A DNA stretch of 64,000 nt, from assembly GCA_050084985.1 (NCBI GenBank), contig JBITNC010000001.1:11470001-11534000 (forward strand), read 5' to 3'. This stretch comes from Nageia nagi. Its lineage: Eukaryota > Pinophyta. Shown here piece after piece: positions 33,854 to 44,321 of this stretch. The translations under genes were made by a program, and so were the position numbers. The notes below the pieces were generated by a model. That model was not told the DNA's origin. It did not search any database and saw only the letters and a list, made by a program, of their open reading frames with translations. Each line of letters opens with the position of its first letter. The first letter of the stretch is position 1.

Positions 33854-36634
33854 TGTAAAGAACCACTATCTCACTCTAAAATGTACACTAATTTTTTTTT
33901 GCAGTACATAAATTTTAGATGAGTTCCACCTAATAAACTAAATATGTTTCAATATTCAATTATATTGGTCATTTATATTACAATTGATTCAAAAATCATT
34001 AAGAAGCATATTCAAAAGTCACTTATTCAATATTGATACAATATTATCTTCATTTTGTTACATCATATAAATCAAATGTAATGAATTAACAAAACATCCT
34101 TTCAAAGTAAAACATAACTTAGAATATTATGCTTGATATTCAAGATAATTAACTAATACTAAAACATTCCACACATTTCTCTTCCTTGAAATAAATAAAG
34201 TAAACAATTAACATAAATAATATATAAAAGTGAAAGACATTAAACCAAACACCAAAGTATCCATACACAACATAGGATTTGAGCTAATGCTCAGGAAAAA
34301 ACCTAGGCATTTCCACTCTAGGTTAACCCTTGGTAGCATTGCTACCTAATAATAGTTTATTATTACCATAATAACATTATTACAACTTTGGGCATAACCA
34401 AACATATACTCCATCCACACAAAGACTTCCTCCAAAATAAGGTCTTCATGTAACTCAATTTACACATGTCATATTTCATATTAAGTACATAAAATGTGCT
34501 ATATAACATAACAATATAAGGTTTCATAAATCCAATTTTAAATGTACTACCACATTCCATGGATTCAACATCTAAGTGTACTCAACACCTTTTATACTAT
34601 CAACTAAGAAGTACTTCAATAATAAGCTCTCATCATAATGTGATGATGATGTAATCAAATAATAGTAGGATTATTTAACTAACCAAAAATAATTACAAAT
34701 TATTCATATATTTTACCTACTTTAGCTTGATAAATTGCTTTACAATCATTCTTAGCATAAAAAGTTACAACTAGATTATTATTCAATAATCAAACCTTGC
34801 AAGAAAATTATAACCATATATCAACACTCATATGTAAACTTTAAGACTAATAAGGAGATTTCAACTAAATCAGGCCTACATAATATTTCATGGTTAGTCT
34901 ATTAATAATAATCCTAATGATTAGGTTACAACAATATGTGACCTCATCTACCACATATCCTTCTATACAATTATCAATGCATAATGTAACACATGCATTT
35001 AATTTCAAATTATATCTTCCTTGAACAACAACAGGGTATCAAGAAACATAGTAATAAGATGTTATCAATCCATTGCTAAATGCCAAGCACTAATATAAAA
35101 TGGAAACATTGCCATTCATAAAATAAGTCCTATTATAGATCAAAATTATGACACAAGCTCCATTATACTACCTTAAGCTTTATTAGATAACAATTAGTTG
35201 AATCCAAAATATCCAATACTATCTTGAATAGCATAATAATAACAAATAACATAATACACTAAGTTGACATATCGCCATTCATTTACAATCATATAATTAT
35301 CTTATGAAAACACCTACTACAATAAACTTGGTGTTTCTAATAACTATCAAAAGCTTAAAAGTATCACTATAGTAAAAAAAAAGAAGGTATTTATATAAAA
35401 TACCTTTATTTAACAATTAATATATGACTAATCAATAACACTTTTCAATTTAATTAGGAAAAAATAAATATTTTTAGAGTAATAAACTCATTACTCCAAA
35501 AATATATTCAACTAAAAGGTATTCATTATTTTAAAATAAAAACCCATACTAATTACTAAAAAATCTTAGTGTTCAACTAATCTTTAACTTCTAAGAAATG
35601 AACAAATTTTCCCATGCATGAATTAAGAAATAAAATTGCAGACCTTTGATTTACGAGGTATTCCTTGGATATTGGACATCTCTATCACATAATTGTAAAC
35701 TCCAATATTCATCCTCCTCCTTCGACCTACCTTCTTCAGAAAGGTATTAACTGATATACTCATCTTGAATGTCATCAAGATTGATATCATGTTGCACAAA
35801 AGGTACTTGAATAGCTTCTGTAGCAGGTCTGAAAGATGCAACTGGATATGGTGTCACCTGAATTTGATCTTGAGGCATTGAAGTTCCAATATCTATGTCT
35901 GCAAATCCATGTAGTTACGATTTTCACTTTAGTTTATCTTGAGTAGTAGGTGGTATTATATTTAGAATAATCCCCCTACCTTCAACCCAACTTCCCATTT
36001 AACTGATATTTGAAACAAGAGCAAGGAATAATGTACACTCAGATTTCGATAGAGGAAGATTGTTGCCACAAATTCTCCTATTTCTTCATTCTGTGATTTA
36101 TAAACACCAAGCAAATACCTCTATGTGTAAATGCAGGTTTTTATGAGCATTTGAGATTGAAGTTCAAATCTTCCACATTATAAATCACGTGGCCCAGGTC
36201 AACAATGCACGTATAGCGATTCATTTTCAAATTAATGTAATACAATTCACTCAATTTTTGAAGTGTTATATCCTGGACCTCTCTACCACACAACTTTTCT
36301 ACGCCTGTCATAATGCCACCACGCTTTGCATACACGCCTAACAAGTCCTCACAACAGCAGCATTCGATGTAAAAATATTTTCAACTATTATTTGATGAAT
36401 GTCTATGAATTACTCCAACAGTTGCATAATTGCGCATACTGAGGATTGCTGGAAAATAATACAGAGTTTTGGTTTTACATTTTATTCAAATTAGTTTACT
36501 TAACGGTCTCCAGGCCCATCTCAAATAACCCATTTCTCATATGTATTCTAATCATTGCCTTCCCGAAGGCTGCATCTCCATGAGGCATTTCACAAATAAT
36601 CCTTGAACCTTGTAATGCATTTATTTTGTGCATA
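33854..36634 (-). mobile_element. 5' LTR of the LARD, first part (interrupted at 36635)
   Basis: Starts TGTAAAGAACCACTATC on the plus strand and matches 19373-22179. From about 35640 rightward it keeps many CpG dinucleotides that are TpG or CpA in the left copy. The LTR resumes at 45873. Confidence 0.85.
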
Positions 36635-37253
36635 GATACAAAATAATGTGTAATTTGATAAATTTAAGTATTATTTATCTACAATATTTAATTAAAGCAT
36701 ATATCAGAAATATGATATCAAACGAACAATAATAAATAATGTACTTTCATACAATCGCATAAACATGGAACAATGGAAACTATTCATCAACGATCATAAT
36801 GCATTAACACAGACATACATCGTCAATGACCTAAAGGTATCATGTCGATGGTTGCATGGAATAAATAGATCGACGAAAGGAATAAAATATATGTGAAGGT
36901 GAGTCGAAGGGTTTAACAAAACTATGTAGGGGTGGTGTTACAAAATACTGATATTGGTAGGATAGAGTGATCTTACATGTGTTGAAGTCTCTCTTGGTAT
37001 TTTGGATTCTCCCTTTTTGTTGCATTGCCTTTGATATGTCTTTATAGCAATGTCCTTATCTTCCTTGAGATCATTACACATTATTAGTTTGAGTTGTCTT
37101 TCTTGATATCTAATACCTTTAACATTGTAAAATGGTCCATTACATTGATCACATTACTTTGGGTATATTTTAACCCCTCTTTTACGAATAAATATCATTG
37201 AATCTCTAAAATAAATTATTTAATAAATAATAAGTTATTTTTAGGCATCTACA
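36635..37253 (-). mobile_element. 3' LTR of the minus-strand Tat-like element
   Basis: On the minus strand it starts TGTAGATGCCTAAAAATAAC at 37253. It matches the partner at 45289-45872 throughout but retains about eight CpG that the partner has lost. Its far end lacks the first few bases of the usual terminus (plus-strand GATACAAAAT instead of TGTAGATTCAAAAT). Confidence 0.9.
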
Positions 37254-37267
37254 TTTTGCCCCTCTTT
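37254..37267 (-). promoter_or_regulatory. Polypurine tract
   Basis: Minus strand AAAGAGGGGCAAAA directly before the 3' LTR; compare 30100-30112. Confidence 0.75.
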
Positions 37268-38397
37268 GGAGGTGTGATTGAAGCAATGAAATTACATTTC
37301 CAAAGAAGAAGTAAAGAAATTTTTTTTTGAAAACTTTGAATTTTTTACTATATTGTCCTTTGATGAAGATGTTGATGATGAGGATCCTTTATTGCCCCCT
37401 TTTGGCTTGGATGTCCTAATAAAGGTCCATGAGTGGTGCAACCAAGGAAAAATCTAAAGAACTATATCTCTCTAGCCATTGTGATGTCTTTGTCTGGGAA
37501 GAAACTCTAATAGCAAGTAGTCTTATGGTTCCACATCCAATATCCAAAATAGAAAACTTCTATTTTGCCCCTTGTTCAACCATGGATTTGGTTGTTCCAT
37601 CATGTTTGATAGTCAAGAATCAATGCTCTCACATCCATGCCCTGATATAGAAGAGGTATCTTTGTATGTATTATGATTTTAATGCAATGTATGCTACTGG
37701 TGGCATAGGAACAATGAGTATGCTGCTGATTGCATGATTTTCTTTATACATTCCTCCATTTTTTATGATGTAGGTACCGACAAAAAGGTGTTAGATATAC
37801 CCTGCATAAAAATAGTTTGGATACATAGTGAGTTATGTTGTCCATTGATGATGAGTCAATGTCAATAATCTACTTATAGCTACATCGTTGATTTATATTT
37901 TGAGTGAGTGAACTCTCACTAGCCATTTCGGTGGCCATCAATAGTCATATGTTTTATATCTATGAATTGAATATATTATGTTTTGTATGGTTCAAACTAA
38001 AAACTATGGACACACAACTAATTATATTGTCCATTAAAGATGAGCAAATGTTAATATTTTTCTTACAAATATATTATCAATTTATCTTTTAAATGAGTGA
38101 ACTCTCGCTAACCATATTATTGGCCATCGATGACCATGCATTTTATGTCCATGGTCCATAGACATTATACTGTTATTAATTTTTTCTTTTTCTTTTTTGT
38201 ATTCCACATTGTTAACAATGCATAAACAGTAATACATGTTGTTAGTTGTGTGAACAATACAAGACAATAGAAAACTAAAAATAAAATACTATGATACAAG
38301 TACCTTGCATAGGATCTTGAATATTTTATAAGGTACAAAGCTATTATCTTTATGCAAAGAAGCATTTCATATGGGTAGCATTGAAGGTCTTCAATTC
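37268..38397 (-). other. Untranslated 3' region of the minus-strand Tat-like element
   Basis: Non-coding apart from short chance frames. It contains a two-copy version of the family's subterminal tandem repeat (37800-38110). Confidence 0.55.
37800..38110 (-). repeat. Subterminal tandem repeat, about 189 bp x 2
   Basis: The anchor 'gtgaactctc.ct' occurs at about 37907 and 38096, each followed by 'ggccatc.at' (the complement of the anchor in 28990-29580). This is a family signature of both Tat-like copies. Confidence 0.8.
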
Positions 38398-39620
38398 TTA
38401 TTTGCCATCCATGGAAGAGAGTTTATAGGTGCCGGATCTTGTTGCTTCCACTATAACAAATGGACCCAGCCAATTTGGGTCAAATTTCCCTTTAACTTTA
38501 TTATTTGTAGTTGTCTTATTGATATTCTCCTTCAGTACTAAATCCCCTAATTTGAATTCTTTTGGATTTATTTTCTTTCCAAATGTTCTTTTCATCTTTG
38601 CATGATACACCTTATGATGTTCAGTTACTTTCAATCTCTTCTCATCCAATGACTCTAATTGCTGCAACCTAGTTTTTCTTGCATCTTTATCTGATATATC
38701 CCCTTGCAATGAAATTCTTAAGGAAGAGATTTCTAACTCTAATGGTACCACAACTTCATCTCCATACATCAATGACAATGGTGTTTCCTTGATGGCTATT
38801 CTAATTCTTTTAATGTATGCCCATAATGCATATGATAATTGCTCATGCCAATCTCTCTTATATATGTCCCAATTTTTTTATAAAATGCTTTTAATGGTCT
38901 TGTTAGAAGCTTCATCTTGAACATTACCTTGAGGATATGAAACTGAAGAAAATGTTTGCACAATGTGAAATTTTTTATAGAATTCCTTCATATCTTTTCC
39001 TTTGAAATTAGGCCTATTATTCATAATCAATCTTTGTGTCATAACAAACCTTGTAATGATGTTTTCCACTATAAATGCAATAATCTTATCTTGAGTGATT
39101 GATTTCATAGGGATAGCTTCAACCAATTTTGTATTGAATTCTATGGTTGTAATGACAAACTTGTGACCTTCCTTTGAATATGGATTAATAAGCCCAATCA
39201 AATCTATACCCCAAGTAGCAAATAGCCATGGTGACATAATAGAATTTAATTCTTGAGAAGGCTATTTTTTTAGATTAGCATACTTTTGACATTACAAACA
39301 AGTCTTCACATGAGCTTTACAATCTTCTTCAATTGTAGGAAAATAATAACCAATGCATAAAAGATTAGTGTACAATGCCTTTGAATGAAAATGACCTCCA
39401 TATAAACCATCATGAGCCTCTTCTAATGTTGTAGCTATCTCATGTTACATTAAACATCTAAGTAAAGCACCGTCAAAAGACCATTTATACAACACCTCAC
39501 CAATAATCACATACTTAATAGTAGTCCTTTTCAATCTAACCATTTCATTTATGTCATAATCATCAGAAATTATTTGATTCTTCAAGTAATTGTAAATGTC
39601 AAAGTATCAATTTTGAAAAT
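38398..39620 (-). pseudogene. Integrase (decayed, long open pieces)
   Basis: The zinc domain is at about 39480-39290 (EEAHDGLYGGHFHSKALY, then HVKTC..CQKYAN). The core, 39237-38878, is open for 119 codons, with GIDLIGLINPYSKEG (first D), IMNNRPNFKG (second catalytic D now N) and YPQGNVQDEASN (E retained). The C-terminal domain, 38778-38398, is open for 126 codons, with KFDPNWLGPFVIVEATRSG, the GPY/F motif. Frame breaks occur between pieces. The D-to-N change would inactivate it. Confidence 0.9.
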
Positions 39621-39663
39621 CATTTTTTCAGCAATCAAACAAATCTAAATTTCATGCATATCT

Positions 39664-39678
39664 TCAATGTAAGAGGGA
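39664..39678. repeat. Direct repeat flanking the gag-only insertion, left copy
   Basis: TCAATGTAAGAGGGA here is repeated at 41296-41310 on the other side of the inserted gag element, and almost exactly (TCAATGTAAGAGGAA) at 41369-41383 in the host RNase H sequence. It is longer than a normal 5-bp target duplication. Confidence 0.7.
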
Positions 39679-39679
39679 A

Positions 39680-39999
39680 TGTTATGAACAAAGTTCCCAA
39701 AATAGCATAAAATCACCAAAGAGAGAGCTCAACGCATTGAATAAGAGATAAAATCTGTAATAAGCCACTTCGAGGGGGAAACCTCCTTTGTAATAAGCCA
39801 CTTCGAGGGGGCAACCTCCTTTACATCACATCAATTACACAACAATCGACATCTCAAATGATAATACCTCCTTAGTATATATAGGAGTCCAAGGGGTGCC
39901 ACTACAATGAAAGGACACTAGCCGACATAACAATAATAATGTAAGGAAATAATAATAACCATAGCCGACCTAACAATAATAATGTATAGGGACCTAACA
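39680..39999 (-). mobile_element. 3' LTR (320 bp) of the gag-only element
   Basis: On the minus strand it starts TGTTAGGTCCCTATAC at 39999 and ends CTTTGTTCATAACA at 39680. TATATATA at 39876-39883 is a likely TATA box about 120 bp in. Inside are a 33-bp direct tandem duplication (39757-39822, 'gtaataagccacttcgag') and a duplicated 'agccgac.taacaataata' phrase (about 39919 and 39963). Confidence 0.75.
39757..39822. repeat. 33-bp tandem duplication in the LTR
   Basis: Two units starting at 39757 and 39790 with 'gtaataagccacttcgag' differ by one base (gggggaaac versus gggggcaac). Confidence 0.9.
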
Positions 40000-40019
40000 T
40001 GCCCCTCTCCTTCAAAAAA
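40000..40019 (-). promoter_or_regulatory. Polypurine tract of the gag-only element
   Basis: On the minus strand GAAGGAGAGGGGCA lies directly before the LTR start TGTTAGG. It is just past the gag stop codon. Confidence 0.75.
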
Positions 40020-40027
40020 TGTTGTCC

Positions 40028-40954
40028 TCAACATTTTAGTAGTTCTGGATGCTTCTGTAGAAATTTCTCATCTTCCCATGTGGAATATTCAGCCATTGCC
40101 ATATTTTTACTTTCAACCTTCCTTGCCATCCTAAAAGCCATCTCTAAGGATGTTGGTTCAAATAGATGCACCTCATGTTGAATTTTATCCTTTAAGGTTC
40201 CCATAAAGAGATCCAACAATCTATTATCTGGTATATCCTTCACTCTAAGACTCAACTTTTGAAATTGTTGAATGTGCTCCATCACTGAACCTTCTTGCCT
40301 TAGATTTATCAATTGAGTAAAGAAGGAATTATTCTTAACATCCTCATGGTAGGCTATCAGTTCCTCCGTAAAAATGGACCAAGATATAATAGAACCCTTT
40401 TTACGTTCACAAATCCATTGGTACCATACAACCTGCTCAGGCTCTAGATACAAGGATGCAATAGTTACTTTTTGTGATGTTGGTACTTGGTGTAGATCAA
40501 AAAAGTGCTCCATTTGAAATATCCAAGTGATGGGGTCCCTTCCATCAAACTTCCTCATGTCGATCTTGGGGATTTGGATTCCCCTTGAGAACCATGCTTG
40601 ATTACTTCCATTAGTAGAAGCATATCCTCCTGAATTAGGCTTATTAATGAAGGGTTTATCTCCTTGAATAATATCATTATTTACCTGATAACCCTGGGCC
40701 ATATCAACATCTTTAGGAATCTTTACTTCTGGGTTTTGTATGAGTTGAAAACTCTTTTCCATATATTGATCCATTTTAGTTGCCAACTCTTTTGTCAAAT
40801 CCCTTTTTAATTCCTCCATATCACCCTTTTTTACACACTCTTTAACCAATTCTTCCACTTGGGATATTCGAAAGAATATGTCTTCACTTTCTGCTATAGT
40901 CATGGATGAACCCTCTAGAGGTCTAGTTGGTGTAGCAATTTTTTTCGGTGGCAT
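40028..40954 (-). CDS. Intact gag-like ORF with a pol C-terminal tail (308 aa)
   Basis: A full-length frame from ATG to stop. Residues 1-15 (MPPKKIATPTRPLEG) are a basic, Pro-rich chromovirus gag start. Residues about 30-75 are charged and helical. About 125-260 are the retrotransposon-gag core, with KFDGRDPITWIFQMEHFF, a YLEPEQVVWYQW phrase, and a QEGSVMEHIQQFQKL phrase. There is no CCHC zinc knuckle. The last 20 or so residues, STWEDEKFLQKHPELLKC, look instead like the end of a chromodomain-bearing Pol (usual ATWED...). This suggests an internal deletion that joined gag to the end of pol in frame, removing protease, RT, RNase H and integrase. It would need helper enzymes to move. Annotated as CDS because the frame is open; expression unknown. 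Confidence 0.85.
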   Translation of the reverse strand: MPPKKIATPTRPLEGSSMTIAESEDIFFRISQVEELVKECVKKGDMEELKRDLTKELATKMDQYMEKSFQLIQNPEVKIPKDVDMAQGYQVNNDIIQGDKPFINKPNSGGYASTNGSNQAWFSRGIQIPKIDMRKFDGRDPITWIFQMEHFFDLHQVPTSQKVTIASLYLEPEQVVWYQWICERKKGSIISWSIFTEELIAYHEDVKNNSFFTQLINLRQEGSVMEHIQQFQKLSLRVKDIPDNRLLDLFMGTLKDKIQHEVHLFEPTSLEMAFRMARKVESKNMAMAEYSTWEDEKFLQKHPELLKC

Positions 40955-41290
40955 TTTGACTAAGTATTCTAGGGGGTCTCCCTATATATGCAAGGTACGT
41001 GGGAGCTCAATTCTGTGCTAGTGCTGTCTAATGCACAACCATTCGAAAAGGGCCCTTGCTAATATACTCGCGGTACATGAGGGAATCCTAAAGGACCTCT
41101 CTATATACCATGTACATGCATGAGCATGATGGCCTCTCTATATACTCAAAGGTACGTGAGAGAATCCAACAGTGGCCTAAGCGATATACTGCGAGTACGT
41201 TGTAGGAGACCACAATTCCTCGGGATGCAGTGCTGGCAAAGTAACGACAGCTCCTATGTTTAAAGACGCCAGAACACGTCTATACCTAAA
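40955..41290 (-). other. Leader of the gag-only element with degenerate repeats
   Basis: It is GC-richer than its surroundings. A degenerate unit around 'cctctctatatac...ggtacgtgagggaatcc' recurs about four times (near 40977, 41050, 41105 and 41140). A possible primer-binding site (minus strand TGGCGTC, about 41266-41272) lies at the right end, but no LTR follows. Confidence 0.5.
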
Positions 41291-41383
41291 AGACTCAATG
41301 TAAGAGGGAGTACTAAGCCTATGAATTTTTAAAATAGTCTTCTCATAGGCTTAGGGAGTACTAAGACTCAATGTAAGAGGAAG
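41291..41383. repeat. Direct and inverted repeat cluster at the right junction
   Basis: The direct repeat 'agactcaatgtaagagg' occurs at 41291 and 41364. Between them TAAGCCTATGA (41314-41324) and its exact complement TCATAGGCTTA (41343-41353) form an 11-bp inverted repeat with an 18-bp loop. It lies between the leader of the gag-only element and the host RNase H sequence. Confidence 0.8.
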
Positions 41384-41660
41384 TTTTTCCATTGGTGTGT
41401 ACCTAGCCTTACAATCAATGAAAGTTTTGCTAAGGTAATAGATAGCTCTTTCTTTGCTTTCCTCATCCTTTTGGCATAACATTACCATCAAGGTATATAA
41501 TGTAGCTAAGATATACAAATAAGTAGGTTTGGAGAAGTCCATAATCAGATTGGTGGGTTGAGCAAATACTATTTAATATCCTCAAAATCTTATTGATATT
41601 TATCATCCCATATGAATGTAACATCCTTTTTTTAGTAAATGTGTGAAAGGTCTGCACTTA
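41370..41660 (-). pseudogene. RT-linked RNase H, truncated (minus-strand Tat-like element)
   Basis: Open piece 41542-41351 reads through FSKPTYLYILATLYTL and the highly typical IYYLSKTFIDCKARYTPMEKL. After this motif the expected remainder, and the whole archaeal-type RNase H that follows it in the sister element, are missing. The next recognisable host sequence (at 39670) aligns with the region just before the integrase zinc domain, about 0.85 kb further on in the sister. Confidence 0.75.
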
Positions 41661-41699
41661 TCTCCAAGTTGGGAAATAAACCTCCTTACCGAATTGATC

Positions 41700-42370
41700 T
41701 TTTATTGGAGACTCTTTGATTGTTTTAAATTATTTGGAGGAGGCATGCTAATAATAGATTTTACTTTCTTTAGATCTACTTCAATTCCTCTTTTTAATAC
41801 CATGAAACCTAGCAACTTTCCAAAAGTAACACTAAAAGCACTTTTTTGAGGTTTAAGTCTAAGTTTATACTTTTTCAAAATTTGGAATACTTCCTCAAGC
41901 ATCTCTATATGATCTTGGTCTTGTTTGGATTTTACCAAGATGTCATCAACATATACCTCAATTGATTTATGAATGTGCTTATGAAACATTGAAACCATAG
42001 CCCTTTGATAAGTAGCACCTGCATTTTTAATCTAAAAGGCATAACCTTTCAACAAAAATTTCCCCATGGAGTGGTAAAGGTAGTTTTATGTTGGTCAAAT
42101 GGATGGATTAAAATTTGATTATAAATAAAAATACCATCCATGAAAGATAATGTATCATGACTAGCTCTGCTATGCACAATCATATCAATATTAGGCAATG
42201 GGAAATTATCTTTAGAATAGGCATTATTAATATCCTAAAAATCAATGCAAACCCTTATTTCTCCAATTGGCTTTGTGATAGGAACAATGTTAGCCATCCA
42301 TTAAGAATAATCAATTGGCCTCATAAAACTAGCATTTAAATATTTCTCTATTTCTTTCTTTAGTAATAAA
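41700..42370 (-). pseudogene. Reverse transcriptase (decayed, YVDD retained)
   Basis: From right to left: a LLKKEIEKYLNASFMRPIDYS phrase, a VCIDF.DINNAYSKDNFPLP phrase, FMDGIFIYNQI, and the catalytic EVYVDDILVKSK within an open 98-codon piece (41998-41702). The active-site Asp pair is intact, unlike the sister copy (YVGE), but stops and frameshifts abolish function. Confidence 0.9.
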
Positions 42371-42639
42371 GCTTTTGAAAGATGCATATTTATTGGCTTT
42401 TTTTTTACTACCTTAGCCCCCTTTTAAGTGGTAAGTTGCACATAACAAATGAAGGATCTAAACTAGGAATATCATTGTAAGACCAAACAAAATTCTTATG
42501 ATATTTAATGAATTTATTTTTGTACCTATCATCTTTCTTTGCAATAGAGTAGGTAATTCCTCTAATCCTTGTATGTCATATGTAACATTATCACTTGATT
42601 GAACTTGAAACACTTCATTGAAATTCACTTCTTGACCAA

Positions 42640-43060
42640 AATAAGCATATTCATTAAGAATCTAACTCACTTGCCTCTTTTCATTAGACTTAGGCAACTC
42701 TAAATGTGCTTCAAAATATTCTAAAATATCATCATCAATACTAAAATAGTTAAATTCTAAAGGAATAATATCATTAATCCATAAGTCTCTATCAATATGA
42801 TCAAATAATTCAATAAAATTACATTTCTTCACAAACTTAATAGGTCCAAAGGCATGTTTAGTATTGATATCACTTCCCATTCCATTCTTAATCAATTTTC
42901 TTTTGGAATTACTAAGAAACAAAGGTATCCTTTTTCATACTTTCCTAATCCCCCCTATGTACTTAAAATTTTCAATCATATACTTATGTATAAAAGGAGA
43001 TGGAAAGAGTTTACTCATATCCATGATCATTTGAGCTATTTTAGATTTATCAGTACTAGG
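42640..43060 (-). pseudogene. Protease-RT linker with a degenerate G-patch-like remnant
   Basis: Minus-strand pieces include MIENFKYIGG..RK near 42975-42930, corresponding to the sister's KYKGGGLGK, and an open 86-codon frame (42922-42662) ending before RT. Only position and weak similarity to the sister support the assignment. Confidence 0.4.
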
Positions 43061-43429
43061 CAATATAGATGTGATAGAGCAAGATCCAATTTCATCTCCA
43101 CTATTTTTACACTGCTAATGAACCTCTAGTAGCAATGCACACTATTGATGGCCCTGCACGGATAAAATTTTGTGTCATCCCAAATCTTTCATGGAAAAAA
43201 ATAAATCAAAGTTCTTAATTTTTGTAAGTACCCATCCTAGTTTTTGTAATCTAAGTCTGTGTTTCTATACTTGCCCCTAGTGCATTATGGTCTAAGGGAT
43301 CAATTTCATATCTAAGATAAGTAATTGTAATTTCTTTAAAATCTATTGCATTACATAAAGCATATAGTTCTGGATCACCAAGCACTATATGAACCTCACC
43401 CTAAAATTCAAACTTTAATTTTCCATGTG

Positions 43430-43860
43430 CTGTAGATGGGACTGCATCCATATCATGAAGCCAAGGCCTTCCTAGTAACAAATTATATTATAATTTGGAA
43501 TCAACCATTTGAAATTTAGTTGTAATTATCCTTACTCTTGTAGTTACCATAATCTTGGCTATCTCCATTGGTTTTTTAGATAATCTATCATATGCCCTAA
43601 TCTTGAATGTAGTTTCTTCTAATGGAGGGACTTATACACCTTTTTCTTTGACTTGAATCAAAAACTTATAGGAACAAATATTAATAGTTGATCTATTATC
43701 CACTAGGGTTCTTTTAATTTCCCATCCATCAATCATAGGTGTCATATATAAAGCTAAATATTTATAAAGCAACTCTTTATTAAGCTTTTCAAATTTGTAA
43801 AAAGAGATAGCATCACATTCCTTAATAGCTCTAAGATTTTTAGAGAACATAACAAGACAT
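43430..43860 (-). pseudogene. Aspartic protease (decayed)
   Basis: Open piece 43850-43632 has the active-site strand WEIKRTLVDNRSTINIC, where the usual DNGS reads DNRS. The C-terminal region near 43500-43435 reads YNLLLGRPWLHDMDAVPS, a classic end of plant gypsy protease. The stretch 43061-43429 links it to the G-patch remnant and shows nothing else recognisable. Confidence 0.75.
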
Positions 43861-44321
43861 ATTTGTAAGGACTACCTCCTTTTTGAATAAAGCATATAAG
43901 ATCTCCCTATGTGCTCTAGATGTAGATATAAGATCATACAAACTAATCTTTCTAGGAGTAGTTTTAAATTGCTCTATCACACTATATGTCTTTAGATTAG
44001 ATGGTATACTTGTTTTGCAATGATCAGATTGAGAGCATGCCTTGGATGTCCTCTTCTTCATCCTACACACACCTCTTTTTCCACTAAAATTATATTCATT
44101 ATATGTTCTTGATGTGCATATATTTGATAAATTTGATACTTTTCTTAAACAATAAGATATAATATTATTGCCTCTAATTCCTTGCTAAAATTCATAGCAT
44201 GACCCTTCCTTTGATGAAATGTGTAATAAGCATCTAATTTTCTCATAGGAATATTATCATCTTGGGCCAATTTTTTCATTGGTTGCAATAATCCCTTTTT
44301 CATTAGATCCCTCATAATAAA

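Larger units (their letters stand above)
39680..41290 (-). mobile_element. Gag-only chromovirus derivative nested in the Tat-like element
   Basis: It consists of one LTR (39680-39999), a polypurine tract, an intact gag-like ORF (40028-40954) and a repeat-rich leader (40955-41290), all on the minus strand. Reverse transcriptase and integrase are absent. No 5' LTR is seen on the right, so it is not a textbook TR-GAG element, but its organisation is close to one. Higher GC, retained CpG and the open frame mark it as much younger than its surroundings. Confidence 0.75.

Noticed and set aside
39680-41290. Complete TR-GAG element with two LTRs
   Set aside because: Only the 3' LTR is visible; the right side ends in a repeat cluster without an LTR.
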